Below the pieces are notes generated by a model. The model was not told the DNA's origin, did not search any database, and saw only the letters and a program-made list of their open reading frames with translations. From JACDAN01 sp963801855 (lineage in GTDB: Bacteria; Actinomycetota; Thermoleophilia; Gaiellales; Gaiellaceae): 64,000 nucleotides of DNA. The position numbers and the translations under genes were made by a program. Shown here one piece after another: positions 42,843 to 50,746 of the stretch (position 1 is its first letter; each line of letters begins with the position of its first letter). The DNA lies in contig CAWDGK010000005.1 in assembly GCA_963801855.1 (NCBI GenBank), forward strand, positions 310,001-374,000, written 5' to 3'.

Positions 42843-43008
42843 TAGTGCCCCTCCCGACGGTACATGCCGGCCTCTGGCCCGCGATCACGCGGCGCCACAG
42901 CGCACCCTCGCCCTTGCCAAGGCTCCCCAGCCTTGGCGCGGTCGAGTGCACCCTGTGGCTTGGTGCTCCCGACCCAGAGGCTCGGCGGCACCGTCGGAAG
43001 GAGCACTA
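42843..43008. repeat. 166-bp long imperfect palindrome, family 2
   Basis: Ends TAGTGCCCCTCCCGACGGTAC (in part) and the near-complement GCACCGTCGGAAGGAGCACTA; the apex is a perfect stem GCCAAGGCT-CCCC-AGCCTTGGC at 42916-42937, centred on the element. Inner arms such as GCCTCTGG/CCAGAGGC-like and GCCACAG/CTGTGGC also pair. TAG at 43008-43006 is the stop codon of the STAS gene, and the cytochrome c start codon lies 2 bases beyond the other end. Confidence 0.78.
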
Positions 43009-43371
43009 CGCCGAAGGCTGGGTCGCGGAGCCGGAGGCGGCGACGGCTTCGTCGCGGCTTCCGTAGATCGTGAAGACCCGATCGAGGCCGGTGATCTCGA
43101 AGATCTTCGTGATGTTGCGGTCGCTCGAGACGAGTGAGAGTTGGCCGTCGTTCGTCCGCAGGCGCTTGACCCCGCCGACGAGGACTCCGAGCGTCGTCGA
43201 GTCGATGAATGTGGTCTTCGAGAAGTCGACGACGACCTCTTTCGCGCCCTGGTCGATCACCTCGAGCAGCTGCTGCTTGAACTCCGGCGCGGTGTAGAGG
43301 TCGACCTCGCCCGCGAGTGAGATCACGTAGGACGAATCGCCCAGCTGCTCCGTGTTGATGTCGAAGTTCAC
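43006..43371 (-). CDS. STAS-domain anti-sigma factor antagonist
   Basis: A 121-residue SpoIIAA/RsbV-like protein. The phosphorylatable Ser is in TFIDSTTLGVLVGG (about residues 55-68), preceded by VVVDFSKT, the usual core strand. By family knowledge its unphosphorylated form releases a sigma factor from an anti-sigma kinase, but no such kinase or sigma gene is adjacent. GTG at 43371 follows GGAGGGAG. A promoter box TAGACT (minus strand, about 43409) precedes it. Its stop codon is the end of the 166-bp palindrome. Confidence 0.9.
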   Translation of the reverse strand: MNFDINTEQLGDSSYVISLAGEVDLYTAPEFKQQLLEVIDQGAKEVVVDFSKTTFIDSTTLGVLVGGVKRLRTNDGQLSLVSSDRNITKIFEITGLDRVFTIYGSRDEAVAASGSATQPSA

Positions 43372-43420
43372 GCGTCTCCCTCCGGTTCCGAAAAGCTCGG
43401 AGGAGTCTAGTGACTCCCCA

Positions 43421-43435
43421 AACCCCGTGAGGGTT
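43421..43435 (-). terminator. Short hairpin after the TPR gene
   Basis: AACCC-CGTGA-GGGTT directly after the stop of the TPR gene; a second small stem, GGAGT-CTAGTG-ACTCC (43402-43417), follows toward the STAS gene. Confidence 0.45.
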
Positions 43436-43437
43436 CT

Positions 43438-44334
43438 CTAGCCCGGGCTGGGCGGGTTGGCCGGGTTGGCCGCCGCCTTGAGCTGCGGGAGCTGGGCCTT
43501 GACGGCGGGGGCGCTCGCGGAGTCGGGAGCGACGACGAGATACCGCTCGTAGGCCTCCACGGCTGCTTTCAGGTCTCCGGCCGACTGCGCTGCCTGTCCG
43601 AGCTGCAGGAAGATCAGCGGCTCGTCCGCCTCCTCGGCGTCCGGCGTGACCGCCACGAGCTTCTGGAAGACGCGGGTGGCGTCCTTGTACGACTGCTGGG
43701 AGCCGAGGAAGGCCTGGTTCAACGCCTGGTTGAACTTCGTGGACTCGAGGCTCGTGATCTGCGGGTTCGCGAACTCCTGTCCGAAGGGATTCTGGGATCC
43801 CGGTGAGAAGAGCTCGCCTCCGGTGAGCTCGTTCAGCTGCTGCCGCGCAAGCGCGCCTTGCTCGTCGTACGTCTGGCCCTGCGCCATGTGAAGGCTTCCG
43901 AGCTGCCGGAGGGCATCGCGGTCGGTCGGGCGCATCTGCACGTACCGCTCGAGGGGTTGAATGGCTTCCGCGTTTCGCCCTTCGCGCTGAAGGGCGGTCG
44001 AGAGCTCCTGGTAGCCGGTCGGGTCGTTCGGCCGATCCTCGATCTTGTCCTCCGCCTCGCCGACGCTCGGTCCGGTGCCCGAATCCTGGGCGAGCCCCTG
44101 GAACACGTCGCCGAGGCCGGTTCCCGGGATCGACCCTCCGACGTTGAAGATCACGTAGCCGAGGCCGAAGATGACGGCGAGGAAGACGAACATCCATTTC
44201 GCCTGACGTCGCAGCCTCGGGAAGAACATGGTGTCTTCGTAGGACGCGACAGGGGTGCGCGCAGGGGCGTTCGGCCGCGGAGTGGGCCGGCGTTCCCGTT
44301 GCTCTCGGTTGCGTCGCTGGGCCGAACGAGCCAT
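43438..44334 (-). CDS. Membrane-anchored TPR-repeat protein
   Basis: A 298-residue protein. A basic, Pro-rich cytoplasmic N-terminus (MARSAQRRNREQRERR) is followed by one helix (WMFVFLAVIFGLGYVIFNV, about residues 47-65) and an outer TPR region (NDPTGYQELSTALQREGRN, AIQPLERYVQMRPTDRDALRQLGSLH, and LKAAVEAYERYLVVAPDS near the end; quoted in parts). It probably serves as a scaffold for an envelope complex. The ATG at 44334 has TAACCT eight bases upstream. It ends before the STAS gene on the same strand. Confidence 0.82.
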   Translation of the reverse strand: MARSAQRRNREQRERRPTPRPNAPARTPVASYEDTMFFPRLRRQAKWMFVFLAVIFGLGYVIFNVGGSIPGTGLGDVFQGLAQDSGTGPSVGEAEDKIEDRPNDPTGYQELSTALQREGRNAEAIQPLERYVQMRPTDRDALRQLGSLHMAQGQTYDEQGALARQQLNELTGGELFSPGSQNPFGQEFANPQITSLESTKFNQALNQAFLGSQQSYKDATRVFQKLVAVTPDAEEADEPLIFLQLGQAAQSAGDLKAAVEAYERYLVVAPDSASAPAVKAQLPQLKAAANPANPPSPG

Positions 44335-44377
44335 GGATACCTAGGTTAGCTGGCTCCGGTCGAACGACTTGGCCGGG

Positions 44378-44938
44378 CTAGAAGGCACAGCCGACGGTGG
44401 GCGCAGCACGGACCTCGACGCCGGTGACCTCTTGCTCCAGCGCAGGCCCGCCGGGGAAGTACACGGTCTCCGTTCCTCGTCCCGGCCGCACCCAATGGAA
44501 GATGCTGTTCAGGCTCCGGTCGCATCGACGCTGGCGGACGCCTTGACCACGGACGCGCCGCCAAAAGACCCGCTCCACGGTGCCGACGCCGACGCCCTCC
44601 GGGCTCTTGTGCGTGGTGAGACCGGTCCCGACGAGCACCACGCGCCGCTGGCCCCTCCGCCCGAGGAAGCCGACGTTCCAGGCGCCGAAGTCGTACTCGA
44701 ACTCCACGTACGGTCGCCCACGGATGACGCGCCGCTCGATGACGGCTCTCGGCCGGCCGAGGCGTCTCTGCACCTCCGTCCCGGTCATGCCGAGCGCGAT
44801 TGGCCCGATTCCGACCCCGTGCCTGATCGGCATGCTCATCGACGGCGTACCGGCCGCCGGGGGAGCGAGTGCCACCGCCGATGCGGCGACGACCAGGCAC
44901 CCGTAGCGATAGATACTCGACCGCCGCACCGGCTTCAC
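44378..44938 (-). CDS. Secreted BamE/SmpA-like hypothetical protein, copy 2
   Basis: A 186-residue exported protein with a signal peptide (LVVAASAVALAPPAAG). It is a clear paralogue of the upstream gene: GVGIGPIALGMTGTEVQRRLG, VIERRVIRGRPYV and THKSPEGVGVGT correspond to segments there. The LGMT-x2-EV-x3-LG-x-P pattern is the SmpA/BamE fold signature, which in this context suggests protein or ligand binding rather than an outer-membrane Bam role. GTG at 44938 overlaps the preceding stop (GTGA). Confidence 0.7.
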   Translation of the reverse strand: MKPVRRSSIYRYGCLVVAASAVALAPPAAGTPSMSMPIRHGVGIGPIALGMTGTEVQRRLGRPRAVIERRVIRGRPYVEFEYDFGAWNVGFLGRRGQRRVVLVGTGLTTHKSPEGVGVGTVERVFWRRVRGQGVRQRRCDRSLNSIFHWVRPGRGTETVYFPGGPALEQEVTGVEVRAAPTVGCAF

Positions 44939-45456
44939 GACGGCGCGCAGCCTAGTACCGGCTCGCTTCGAACATCGACGCCGCTGACGATGCGGTCGCG
45001 GCCGGTCGGGTGAAAGACGGTCTCGCTTCGTCCGCGACGGTAGTACCAGTAGAGGTAACCACTAGAGCACCGGCGCTCCCGCGTACCCGCTAGCCCGCGC
45101 CAGACGTCTTGTCGGTTCGAGCCGATGCCCAAACCCTCGGGCGTCCGATGTGTGCGGATACCAGTTCGTACGAGCACGACTCGCCGGTTGCCCTTCCGTC
45201 CGAGCAAGCCCACGTCCCAGGCGCCGTAGCCCCACTGGAGCAAGACGTAGGGCTGGCCGCGGATAACGCGTCGCTCAACGACAGCGGCCGGCGGGCCGAG
45301 CGCACGTCGCACCTGTTGCCCAGTCATCCCGAGGTTGATCGGGCCGATGCCGACGCCCACGCGGATCGGCAGGCTCGTCGATGGCGCCCCGACCGCCGAG
45401 GGCGCAGCCGCAATCGCCAGGGCGATGATCACGAGGGGCGCTCCGCGGCGCATCAT
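44935..45456 (-). CDS. Secreted BamE/SmpA-like hypothetical protein, copy 1
   Basis: A 173-residue exported protein: signal peptide (APLVIIALAIAAAPSAVGA), then GVGIGPINLGMTGQQVRRALG, VVERRVIRGQPYV, THRTPEGLGIGS, a Tyr-rich YLYWYYRRG strand and a C-terminal Cys pair (RRCSSG, VLGCAPS). The ATG at 45456 overlaps the tatC stop as ATGA, and the second copy follows with GTGA, so tatC and the pair form one operon. Function is unknown. Confidence 0.72.
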   Translation of the reverse strand: MMRRGAPLVIIALAIAAAPSAVGAPSTSLPIRVGVGIGPINLGMTGQQVRRALGPPAAVVERRVIRGQPYVLLQWGYGAWDVGLLGRKGNRRVVLVRTGIRTHRTPEGLGIGSNRQDVWRGLAGTRERRCSSGYLYWYYRRGRSETVFHPTGRDRIVSGVDVRSEPVLGCAPS

Positions 45457-46217
45457 GGGAGGTCCATTCTGACGGAATCCGCGGCCTGCCACCGGCGCTC
45501 GAGGATGACCGACATCCAGATCGAGAGCTCGAAGAGTGCGAAGAGCGGGATGACCTCGAGTGCGAGCGAGACCGGGTCGACCGTCGGCAGCAGGATCGCG
45601 ATGCCGAGCAGGGAGACGTAGCCGATTCGCCGATTCGAGCGCAGCTGAGCCGAGGTCAGCACGCCGAGTCGTACGAGCGCGATCACGAAGATCGGCATCT
45701 GGAAGACCAGGCCGGTGGCGAAGATCATCAGCGTGACGAACGAGAGGAAGTAGCTCGCACGGATCTGAATCTCGTAGATGTCCTCGTCGTAGGTGGTCAG
45801 GAACTCGAGCGCGCGCGGCAGGATGACGAAGTACGCAAAGGCCATCCCGCCGGCGAACAGGATCGAGGCCAGGGCGACGAACCGCGCGACGACTCTCTGG
45901 CTCCCCTGCTCCACTGCCGGCGCGAAGAAGCCCCAGATCTGCCACACGAGCACAGGGAAGGCGAGCGCGAGCGACGCGTAGAAGCTGACCTTCAGGCTGG
46001 TCGTGAACGGCTCGGCGACCCCGATCGTGATCAGTTGCCGTCCCTCGGGCAGCAACTCCATCAGGAGATCGATGAGCTCCTCGTGGAAGTAGAACGCGAC
46101 CGGGAAGGCGAGCCCGAGCGCGAGCATGCAGACGATGAGTCGCGATCGGAGCTCGTCGAGGTGCTCCACGAGCGTCGCCTCTTCGCCGTACGAAAGGCGG
46201 CGCGGCAAGCGCTTCAA
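45453..46217 (-). CDS. tatC: Sec-independent protein translocase TatC
   Basis: A 254-residue six-helix membrane protein. It has LVEHLDELRSRLIV near the N-terminus (conserved HLxELR-type motif), ITIGVAEPFTTSLKVSFYAS with the conserved Glu, and FATGLVFQMPIFVIALV. It recognises twin-arginine signals and works with TatA encoded upstream. The start codon is TTG at 46217, chosen from the family N-terminus; evidence for it is weak. Operon with the two BamE-like genes. Confidence 0.94.
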   Translation of the reverse strand: MKRLPRRLSYGEEATLVEHLDELRSRLIVCMLALGLAFPVAFYFHEELIDLLMELLPEGRQLITIGVAEPFTTSLKVSFYASLALAFPVLVWQIWGFFAPAVEQGSQRVVARFVALASILFAGGMAFAYFVILPRALEFLTTYDEDIYEIQIRASYFLSFVTLMIFATGLVFQMPIFVIALVRLGVLTSAQLRSNRRIGYVSLLGIAILLPTVDPVSLALEVIPLFALFELSIWMSVILERRWQAADSVRMDLP

Positions 46218-46235
46218 GACGGAGACCTACGAGAC

Positions 46236-46472
46236 CTAGGAGACGGAATCGCGCTCGCGGGGCGCTGCGGGCTCTGCGACGCGCTCCTCGTCCTCCGGAG
46301 CCCGAGGCAGCCGCGGAGGCTCCTCGTCGTCATGTCCGGTCACCGCGTCCTTGAACTCACGCATTCCGCGGCCCATCGATCGGCCGATCTCGGGGACGCG
46401 CTTGGCGCCGAAGAGGAGCAGGACGACGACCAGGAAGATGAGGAGCTCGGGAAGCCCGATTCCGAAGGGCAT
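46236..46472 (-). CDS. tatA: Sec-independent protein translocase TatA
   Basis: A 78-residue protein: one helix (LPELLIFLVVVLLLFGAKRVPEIG, with Pro-Glu before and FG-x-K-R-x-P after, as in TatA/E), an amphipathic helix (GRSMGRGMREFKDAV) and an acidic tail. It forms the Tat pore with TatC, 18 bases downstream. The ATG at 46472 has TAAGGT six bases upstream (leaderless). Divergent from sufC. Confidence 0.93.
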   Translation of the reverse strand: MPFGIGLPELLIFLVVVLLLFGAKRVPEIGRSMGRGMREFKDAVTGHDDEEPPRLPRAPEDEERVAEPAAPRERDSVS

Positions 46473-46478
46473 GGGACC

Positions 46479-46484
46479 ACCTTA
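46479..46484 (-). promoter_or_regulatory. -10 box of tatA, leaderless
   Basis: TAAGGT on the minus strand, six bases before the ATG at 46472. Confidence 0.6.
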
Positions 46485-46500
46485 GCACTGGCCTCAGCCA

Positions 46501-46560
46501 CCTCCGGAGGCCCCAAAGACGCTGGTATCATGTGGGTTCGCGGCGGGCCTGGAGCCCGCC
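46501..46560 (+). promoter_or_regulatory. sufC promoter and leader hairpin
   Basis: CCTCCGGAGG at 46501-46510 is a perfect palindrome at the expected -35 position. The -10 box is TATCAT at 46526-46531. The leader contains a perfect stem GGCGGGC-CTGGA-GCCCGCC at 46542-46560, and AAAGGA precedes the GTG at 46582. Unlike most genes here, sufC has a leader, so regulation at the palindrome or hairpin is plausible. Confidence 0.55.
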
Positions 46561-46581
46561 ATACTTCTGAAAAGGACTGAT

Positions 46582-47358
46582 GTGGCCCTACTGGAGCTGA
46601 AAGACCTGCACGTCTCGCTGGAGGACGGCACCGAGATCGTCAAGGGCGTCGACCTCGAGGTGGACGTCGACCAGATCCATGCGGTCATGGGACCGAACGG
46701 CTCCGGCAAGTCGACCCTCGCGTACGCCCTCATGGGGCATCCCGCGTACGAGATCACCGAGGGGCAGATTCTCTTCGACGGCGAGGACATGACCGAGATG
46801 GAGGCCGACGAGCGGGCTCAGAAGGGCATGTTCCTCGCGTTCCAGTACCCGCACGCCATTCCCGGCGTCACGGTCACGAGCTTCCTGCGCTCCGCGATCA
46901 ACGCAGTCCGGAAGGCGCGGAAGGGCGAGGCCGACCCGATTCCGATTCCCGAGTTCCGCAAGGAGATGATGGCGGCGATGGAGCGGCTGCGCATCCCGCG
47001 CGAGCTCGCCCAGCGGTATCTGAACGACGGTTTCTCGGGCGGCGAGAAGAAACGCGTCGAGATCCTCCAGATGGCGATGCTCAAGCCGAGGCTCGCCGTT
47101 CTCGACGAGACCGACTCCGGGCTCGACATCGACGCGCTGCGAATCGTCGCCGGCGGCGTCAAGGAGCTCGTGGGGCCCGAGATGGGCGCCCTCGTCATCA
47201 CGCACTACCAGCGCATCCTCAGCTACATCGAGCCGGACTTCGTGCACGTCTTCGTGGACGGAAAGATCGTCGCGCAGGGCGGCCCGGAGCTGGCGCATAC
47301 ACTGGAAGCAGAGGGTTATGAGGCTTTCATGCCCGCACCGGTAGGAACCGAGGACTAA
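46582..47358 (+). CDS. sufC: Fe-S cluster assembly ATPase SufC
   Basis: A 258-residue ABC ATPase. Walker A MGPNGSGKSTLAYAL (about residues 36-50), the family segment ITEGQILFDGEDMTEMEADE, the signature DGFSGGEKKRVEIL, and Walker B LAVLDETDSGLDIDAL, in which SufC-specific ETDSGLD is complete. It powers the SufBCD scaffold. GTG at 46582 is fixed by AAAGGA five bases upstream. sufB follows immediately after the stop. Confidence 0.96.
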   Translation: MALLELKDLHVSLEDGTEIVKGVDLEVDVDQIHAVMGPNGSGKSTLAYALMGHPAYEITEGQILFDGEDMTEMEADERAQKGMFLAFQYPHAIPGVTVTSFLRSAINAVRKARKGEADPIPIPEFRKEMMAAMERLRIPRELAQRYLNDGFSGGEKKRVEILQMAMLKPRLAVLDETDSGLDIDALRIVAGGVKELVGPEMGALVITHYQRILSYIEPDFVHVFVDGKIVAQGGPELAHTLEAEGYEAFMPAPVGTED

Positions 47359-48780
47359 ATGGCAGCAGTGACCGAGACCGAGACCGAAGTCGTCGCCGAG
47401 ATCGGCAGCGACTACAAGTACGGCTTCCACGACCCCGAGGACTACTTCTTCAAGTCCGGCCGAGGCCTCTCGCGGGAGCTCGTCGCCGCCATCTCCGAGC
47501 ACAAGAACGAGCCCCAGTGGATGCGGGACTACCGGCTGAAGTCGCTCGACTACTTCCTGGCCCGGCCCCTCCCCGAGTGGGGCGGCAACGTCGCCGAGAT
47601 CGACTTCGACAACATCTTCTATTACATCCGGCCGACCGAGAAGCAGGCCAAGTCCTGGGAAGACCTTCCGCCGGACATCAAGAACACCTGGGACCGGCTG
47701 GGCATTCCCGAGGCCGAGCGCAAGTTCCTCGCCGGCGTCGGCGCCCAGTACGAGAGCGAGGTCGTCTACCACAAGCTCAAGGAGGACCTCGAGAAGCAGG
47801 GCGTCCTCTTCCTCGACATGGACTCCGGTCTTCGCGAGCACGAGGAGCTCGTCAAGCAGTACTTCGGGACGATCATCCCGGCGAACGACAACAAGTTCTC
47901 GGCGCTGAACTCGGCCGTCTGGTCGGGCGGCTCCTTCATCTACGTCCCGCCGGGCGTGCGGATCGAGATGCCGCTCCAGGCCTATTTCCGCATCAACGCG
48001 GAGAACATGGGCCAGTTCGAGCGCACCCTGATCATCGTCGACGAGGACGCGTACGTGCACTACGTCGAGGGCTGCACGGCGCCGATCTACTCGAGCGACT
48101 CGCTGCACTCGGCGGTCGTCGAGATCATCGTCAAGCCGCGCGGGCGCTGCCGGTACACCACGATTCAGAACTGGTCGACGAACGTCTACAACCTCGTGAC
48201 CAAGCGGGCAGTCGCCTACGAGAACGCGACGATGGAATGGGTCGACGGGAACCTCGGGTCGAAGCTGACGATGAAGTACCCGGCGATCTGGCTGATGGGC
48301 GACGGCGCCCACGGGGAGGTGCTCTCGATCGCCTTCGCGGGCACCGGCCAGCACCAGGACGCCGGCGGCAAGGCCGTCCACGTCGCGCCGAACACGACCT
48401 CGATCATCACGTCCAAGTCGATCTCGAAGAACGGTGGCCGCGCGGGCTACCGCGGGCTGCTCGAGGTCGCCAAGGGTGCGACCGGCGCGAAGTCGAAGGT
48501 CGTCTGCGACGCACTGATCCTCGACGAGGACTCGCGCTCCGACACCTACCCGTACATGAAGATCGACGAGGACAACGTCGACATCGGCCACGAGGCTACG
48601 GTCTCGAAGATCGGCGAGGAGCAGCTCTTCTACCTGATGAGCAGAGGCCTTTCCGAAGCCGAGGCCAGCGCGATGATCGTCTCCGGCTTCGTCGAGCCGA
48701 TCACGAAAGAACTTCCACTGGAGTACGCAGTCGAGCTGAACCGGCTGATCCTGCTCCAGATGGAAGGCTCCGTGGGTTGA
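47359..48780 (+). CDS. sufB: Fe-S cluster assembly protein SufB
   Basis: A 473-residue scaffold subunit. Family landmarks include FHDPEDYFFKSGRGLSRELV, PEWGGNVAEIDFDNIFYYIRP, YVPPGVRIEMPLQAYFRIN (in part), VHYVEGCTAPIYSSDSLH (Cys of the cluster site) and, near the end, HEATVSKIGEEQLFYLMSRG. Length and motifs are complete. The ATG follows the sufC TAA without a gap; the stop overlaps the TTG of the next gene. Confidence 0.96.
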   Translation: MAAVTETETEVVAEIGSDYKYGFHDPEDYFFKSGRGLSRELVAAISEHKNEPQWMRDYRLKSLDYFLARPLPEWGGNVAEIDFDNIFYYIRPTEKQAKSWEDLPPDIKNTWDRLGIPEAERKFLAGVGAQYESEVVYHKLKEDLEKQGVLFLDMDSGLREHEELVKQYFGTIIPANDNKFSALNSAVWSGGSFIYVPPGVRIEMPLQAYFRINAENMGQFERTLIIVDEDAYVHYVEGCTAPIYSSDSLHSAVVEIIVKPRGRCRYTTIQNWSTNVYNLVTKRAVAYENATMEWVDGNLGSKLTMKYPAIWLMGDGAHGEVLSIAFAGTGQHQDAGGKAVHVAPNTTSIITSKSISKNGGRAGYRGLLEVAKGATGAKSKVVCDALILDEDSRSDTYPYMKIDEDNVDIGHEATVSKIGEEQLFYLMSRGLSEAEASAMIVSGFVEPITKELPLEYAVELNRLILLQMEGSVG

Positions 48781-49523
48781 TCCAGGCTCTCCACGTCGAC
48801 TTCGTCGCGCAGCCCGTTACCGACGTCGAGCGGGCGGCCGAGTTCTACGGTGGGACTCTCGGCCTGGCGCACAATCCCGAGACCGGCCCACGCTGGATGG
48901 AGTTCGAGACCGGGAACCTGACGATCGGGCTCTCGACGTTCGGGCCGGCGATCTCGTTTCGGGTCGAGGACGTGGCCGAGGCGCGCTCAGAGCTCGAAAG
49001 CGACGGCATGAGCTTTGCGATGGACACGTTCGACTCCGGCGTCTGCCACGGCGCTCCCTTCATGGATCCCGACGGGAATCGCCTCGTCCTCCATCGCCGC
49101 TACGCGCCGGCGGAGTCGTTCGAGCCTCCGACGATGGACGTTCAGCGCACAGACTTCATCGGGGTCTCGGTGACCGACCGTGAGCGGGCAGGTGGGTTCT
49201 ACCGCGACGTTCTCGGCCTGCCACGGAACGAGCTTTCCCACGACGAGTGGCCCGAGTTCGAGACCGACAACGTCGGGGTGGTGCTGAGCATGCCGGAGCA
49301 GCGGAACGAGACGGAGCACAAGCCCAGCGCCTACTCGCTCGCCTTTCGCGTCGCCGATGTCGCCGCGTCGATGGAGCGTCTGAGGAGCGCCGGTGTCGAG
49401 TTCGGATTCGACGAGGTCTACGACACGGGGGTCTGCCACATGGCGTTCTTCAAGGATCCCGACGGGAACTCGCTGATCCTCCACCGCCGGTACGCGCCGT
49501 ACCCGGACGGCTCGACGCCGTGA
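48777..49523 (+). CDS. Tandem VOC (glyoxalase-like) protein inside the suf operon
   Basis: A 248-residue protein with two VOC domains (residues 1-110 and 121-240). Each begins VDFVAQPVTDVERAAEFY or TDFIGVSVTDRERAGGFY, includes GVCHGAPFMDPDGNRLVLHRRYAP or GVCHMAFFKDPDGNSLILHRRYAP (in part), and thus carries a His and Glu-like metal positions on repeated scaffolds. Substrate unknown; related proteins are glyoxalases, bleomycin-binding proteins or dioxygenases. TTG overlaps the sufB stop (TTGA) and its stop overlaps the sufD GTG, so it is translated as part of the operon. Confidence 0.82.
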   Translation: MIQALHVDFVAQPVTDVERAAEFYGGTLGLAHNPETGPRWMEFETGNLTIGLSTFGPAISFRVEDVAEARSELESDGMSFAMDTFDSGVCHGAPFMDPDGNRLVLHRRYAPAESFEPPTMDVQRTDFIGVSVTDRERAGGFYRDVLGLPRNELSHDEWPEFETDNVGVVLSMPEQRNETEHKPSAYSLAFRVADVAASMERLRSAGVEFGFDEVYDTGVCHMAFFKDPDGNSLILHRRYAPYPDGSTP

Positions 49524-50692
49524 GCCGGGCGGAGCTCCTCGAGCACTACCGCGCCATGCCGCTGCCCTCCACCTCGGACGAGCACTGGCGCTTCACCGAT
49601 CTCCGTGGCTTCGACCCGGACTCCTATACCGCGAACGGGGCCACCGAGTCCCGTGTCGTGCCCGAGGGAATGCTGGACGTGGACCTCTCGGGCCTTGCCG
49701 TCATCGGCGAGGCCGGCGTCTCGATCGTCAAGTCGCCCGGCAACGGGGTCGTCTTCGAGCCGTTCACCGACCACGAGCGGCTCGGTCAGCTGGTCGGGAC
49801 CGAGGAGAAGTTCGCGGCCCACAACGCCGCGGTCTGGGAACACGGTCTCCTGGTGGTGGTACCGAACGGGGTCGAGGTCGAGCAGCCGCTCGCGATTCGG
49901 ATCGTCAACTCCGTCGAAGGCGGGTCTCTGTTCTTCCGCCTGCTCGTCGTGGCGGAGGAGGGGAGCCGCTTTACGCTGATCGAGGATTACGCCTCGTCGT
50001 CGCCGGAGCTCTCCGGGTACACGAACTCGGTCTCGGAGCTCTTCGTCGAGCAGTCGGCCAGGCTCGAGTACGTCTCGATCCAGAGCCTCTCGCAGGAGAC
50101 CTGGCACTTCGCCTCGCACCACGCCCGGGTCGAGCGGGACGCCGAGCTCGACTGGGTCGCGGGCGGCTTCGGCTCCAAGAAGGGAAAGGTCTGGATCCAG
50201 AACGACCTGACCGGGCCCGGCGCGACTTCGCGGGTGACGGGGGCGTATTTCGCCGACGGCGATCAGCATCTCGACTACGACACGTACCAGCTCCACGTCG
50301 CTCCGAACACGACCTCCGACTTCGCGTTCAAGGGAGCCCTGCGCGACCGGGCGACCGCGGTCTGGCGCGGGATGATCCGGGTCGAGGAGGACGCGCAGCG
50401 GACGAACGCCTACCAGGAGAACCGGAACCTGATGCTGTCGCCGACGACGCACGCGATTCCGATTCCGGGCCTGGAGATCCTGGCGAACGACGTCCGCTGC
50501 ACGCACGGCGCGACGGTCAGCCAGGTCGACCGGGAGCAGCTCTTCTACCTGATGGCGCGCGGCCTTCCGCGAGCAGCGGCAGAGCGGCTGATCGTCCGAG
50601 GGTTCTTCACGGACGTGCTCGACCGCATCGGCCTCGAACCGGTTCGCGAAGCGCTCGGCGAGGCGCTCGAAGCCCGCATCCCGCAGGCGTAG
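49520..50692 (+). CDS. sufD: Fe-S cluster assembly protein SufD
   Basis: A 390-residue SufB paralogue and scaffold partner. It begins MSRAELLEHYRAMPLPSTSD with HWRFTDLRGF (typical SufD WR-T-L start), and ends with CTHGATVSQVDREQLFYLMARGLPRAAAERLIVRGF (in part), containing the conserved His in THGATV. GTG overlaps the VOC gene stop. It closes sufC-sufB-VOC-sufD. The cysteine desulfurase and SufU are encoded 4 kb downstream. Confidence 0.94.
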   Translation: MSRAELLEHYRAMPLPSTSDEHWRFTDLRGFDPDSYTANGATESRVVPEGMLDVDLSGLAVIGEAGVSIVKSPGNGVVFEPFTDHERLGQLVGTEEKFAAHNAAVWEHGLLVVVPNGVEVEQPLAIRIVNSVEGGSLFFRLLVVAEEGSRFTLIEDYASSSPELSGYTNSVSELFVEQSARLEYVSIQSLSQETWHFASHHARVERDAELDWVAGGFGSKKGKVWIQNDLTGPGATSRVTGAYFADGDQHLDYDTYQLHVAPNTTSDFAFKGALRDRATAVWRGMIRVEEDAQRTNAYQENRNLMLSPTTHAIPIPGLEILANDVRCTHGATVSQVDREQLFYLMARGLPRAAAERLIVRGFFTDVLDRIGLEPVREALGEALEARIPQA

Positions 50693-50733
50693 ACCCGCTC
50701 AGGGAGTTAACGCTCCGGCAACGGGGGCGTACC

Positions 50734-50739
50734 TACCCT
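50734..50739 (+). promoter_or_regulatory. -10 box of the DipZ gene, leaderless
   Basis: TACCCT, seven bases before the ATG at 50747. Confidence 0.6.
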
Positions 50740-50746
50740 GGAATCG

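Noticed and set aside
46588..48591. Long minus-strand open frame opposite sufC and sufB
   Set aside because: Both suf genes are unmistakable; the antisense frame is Val/Arg/Asp-rich with no domain.
49520..50692. Second SufB copy
   Set aside because: Shorter length, HWRFTDL N-terminus and the missing SufB cluster-site region identify it as SufD.
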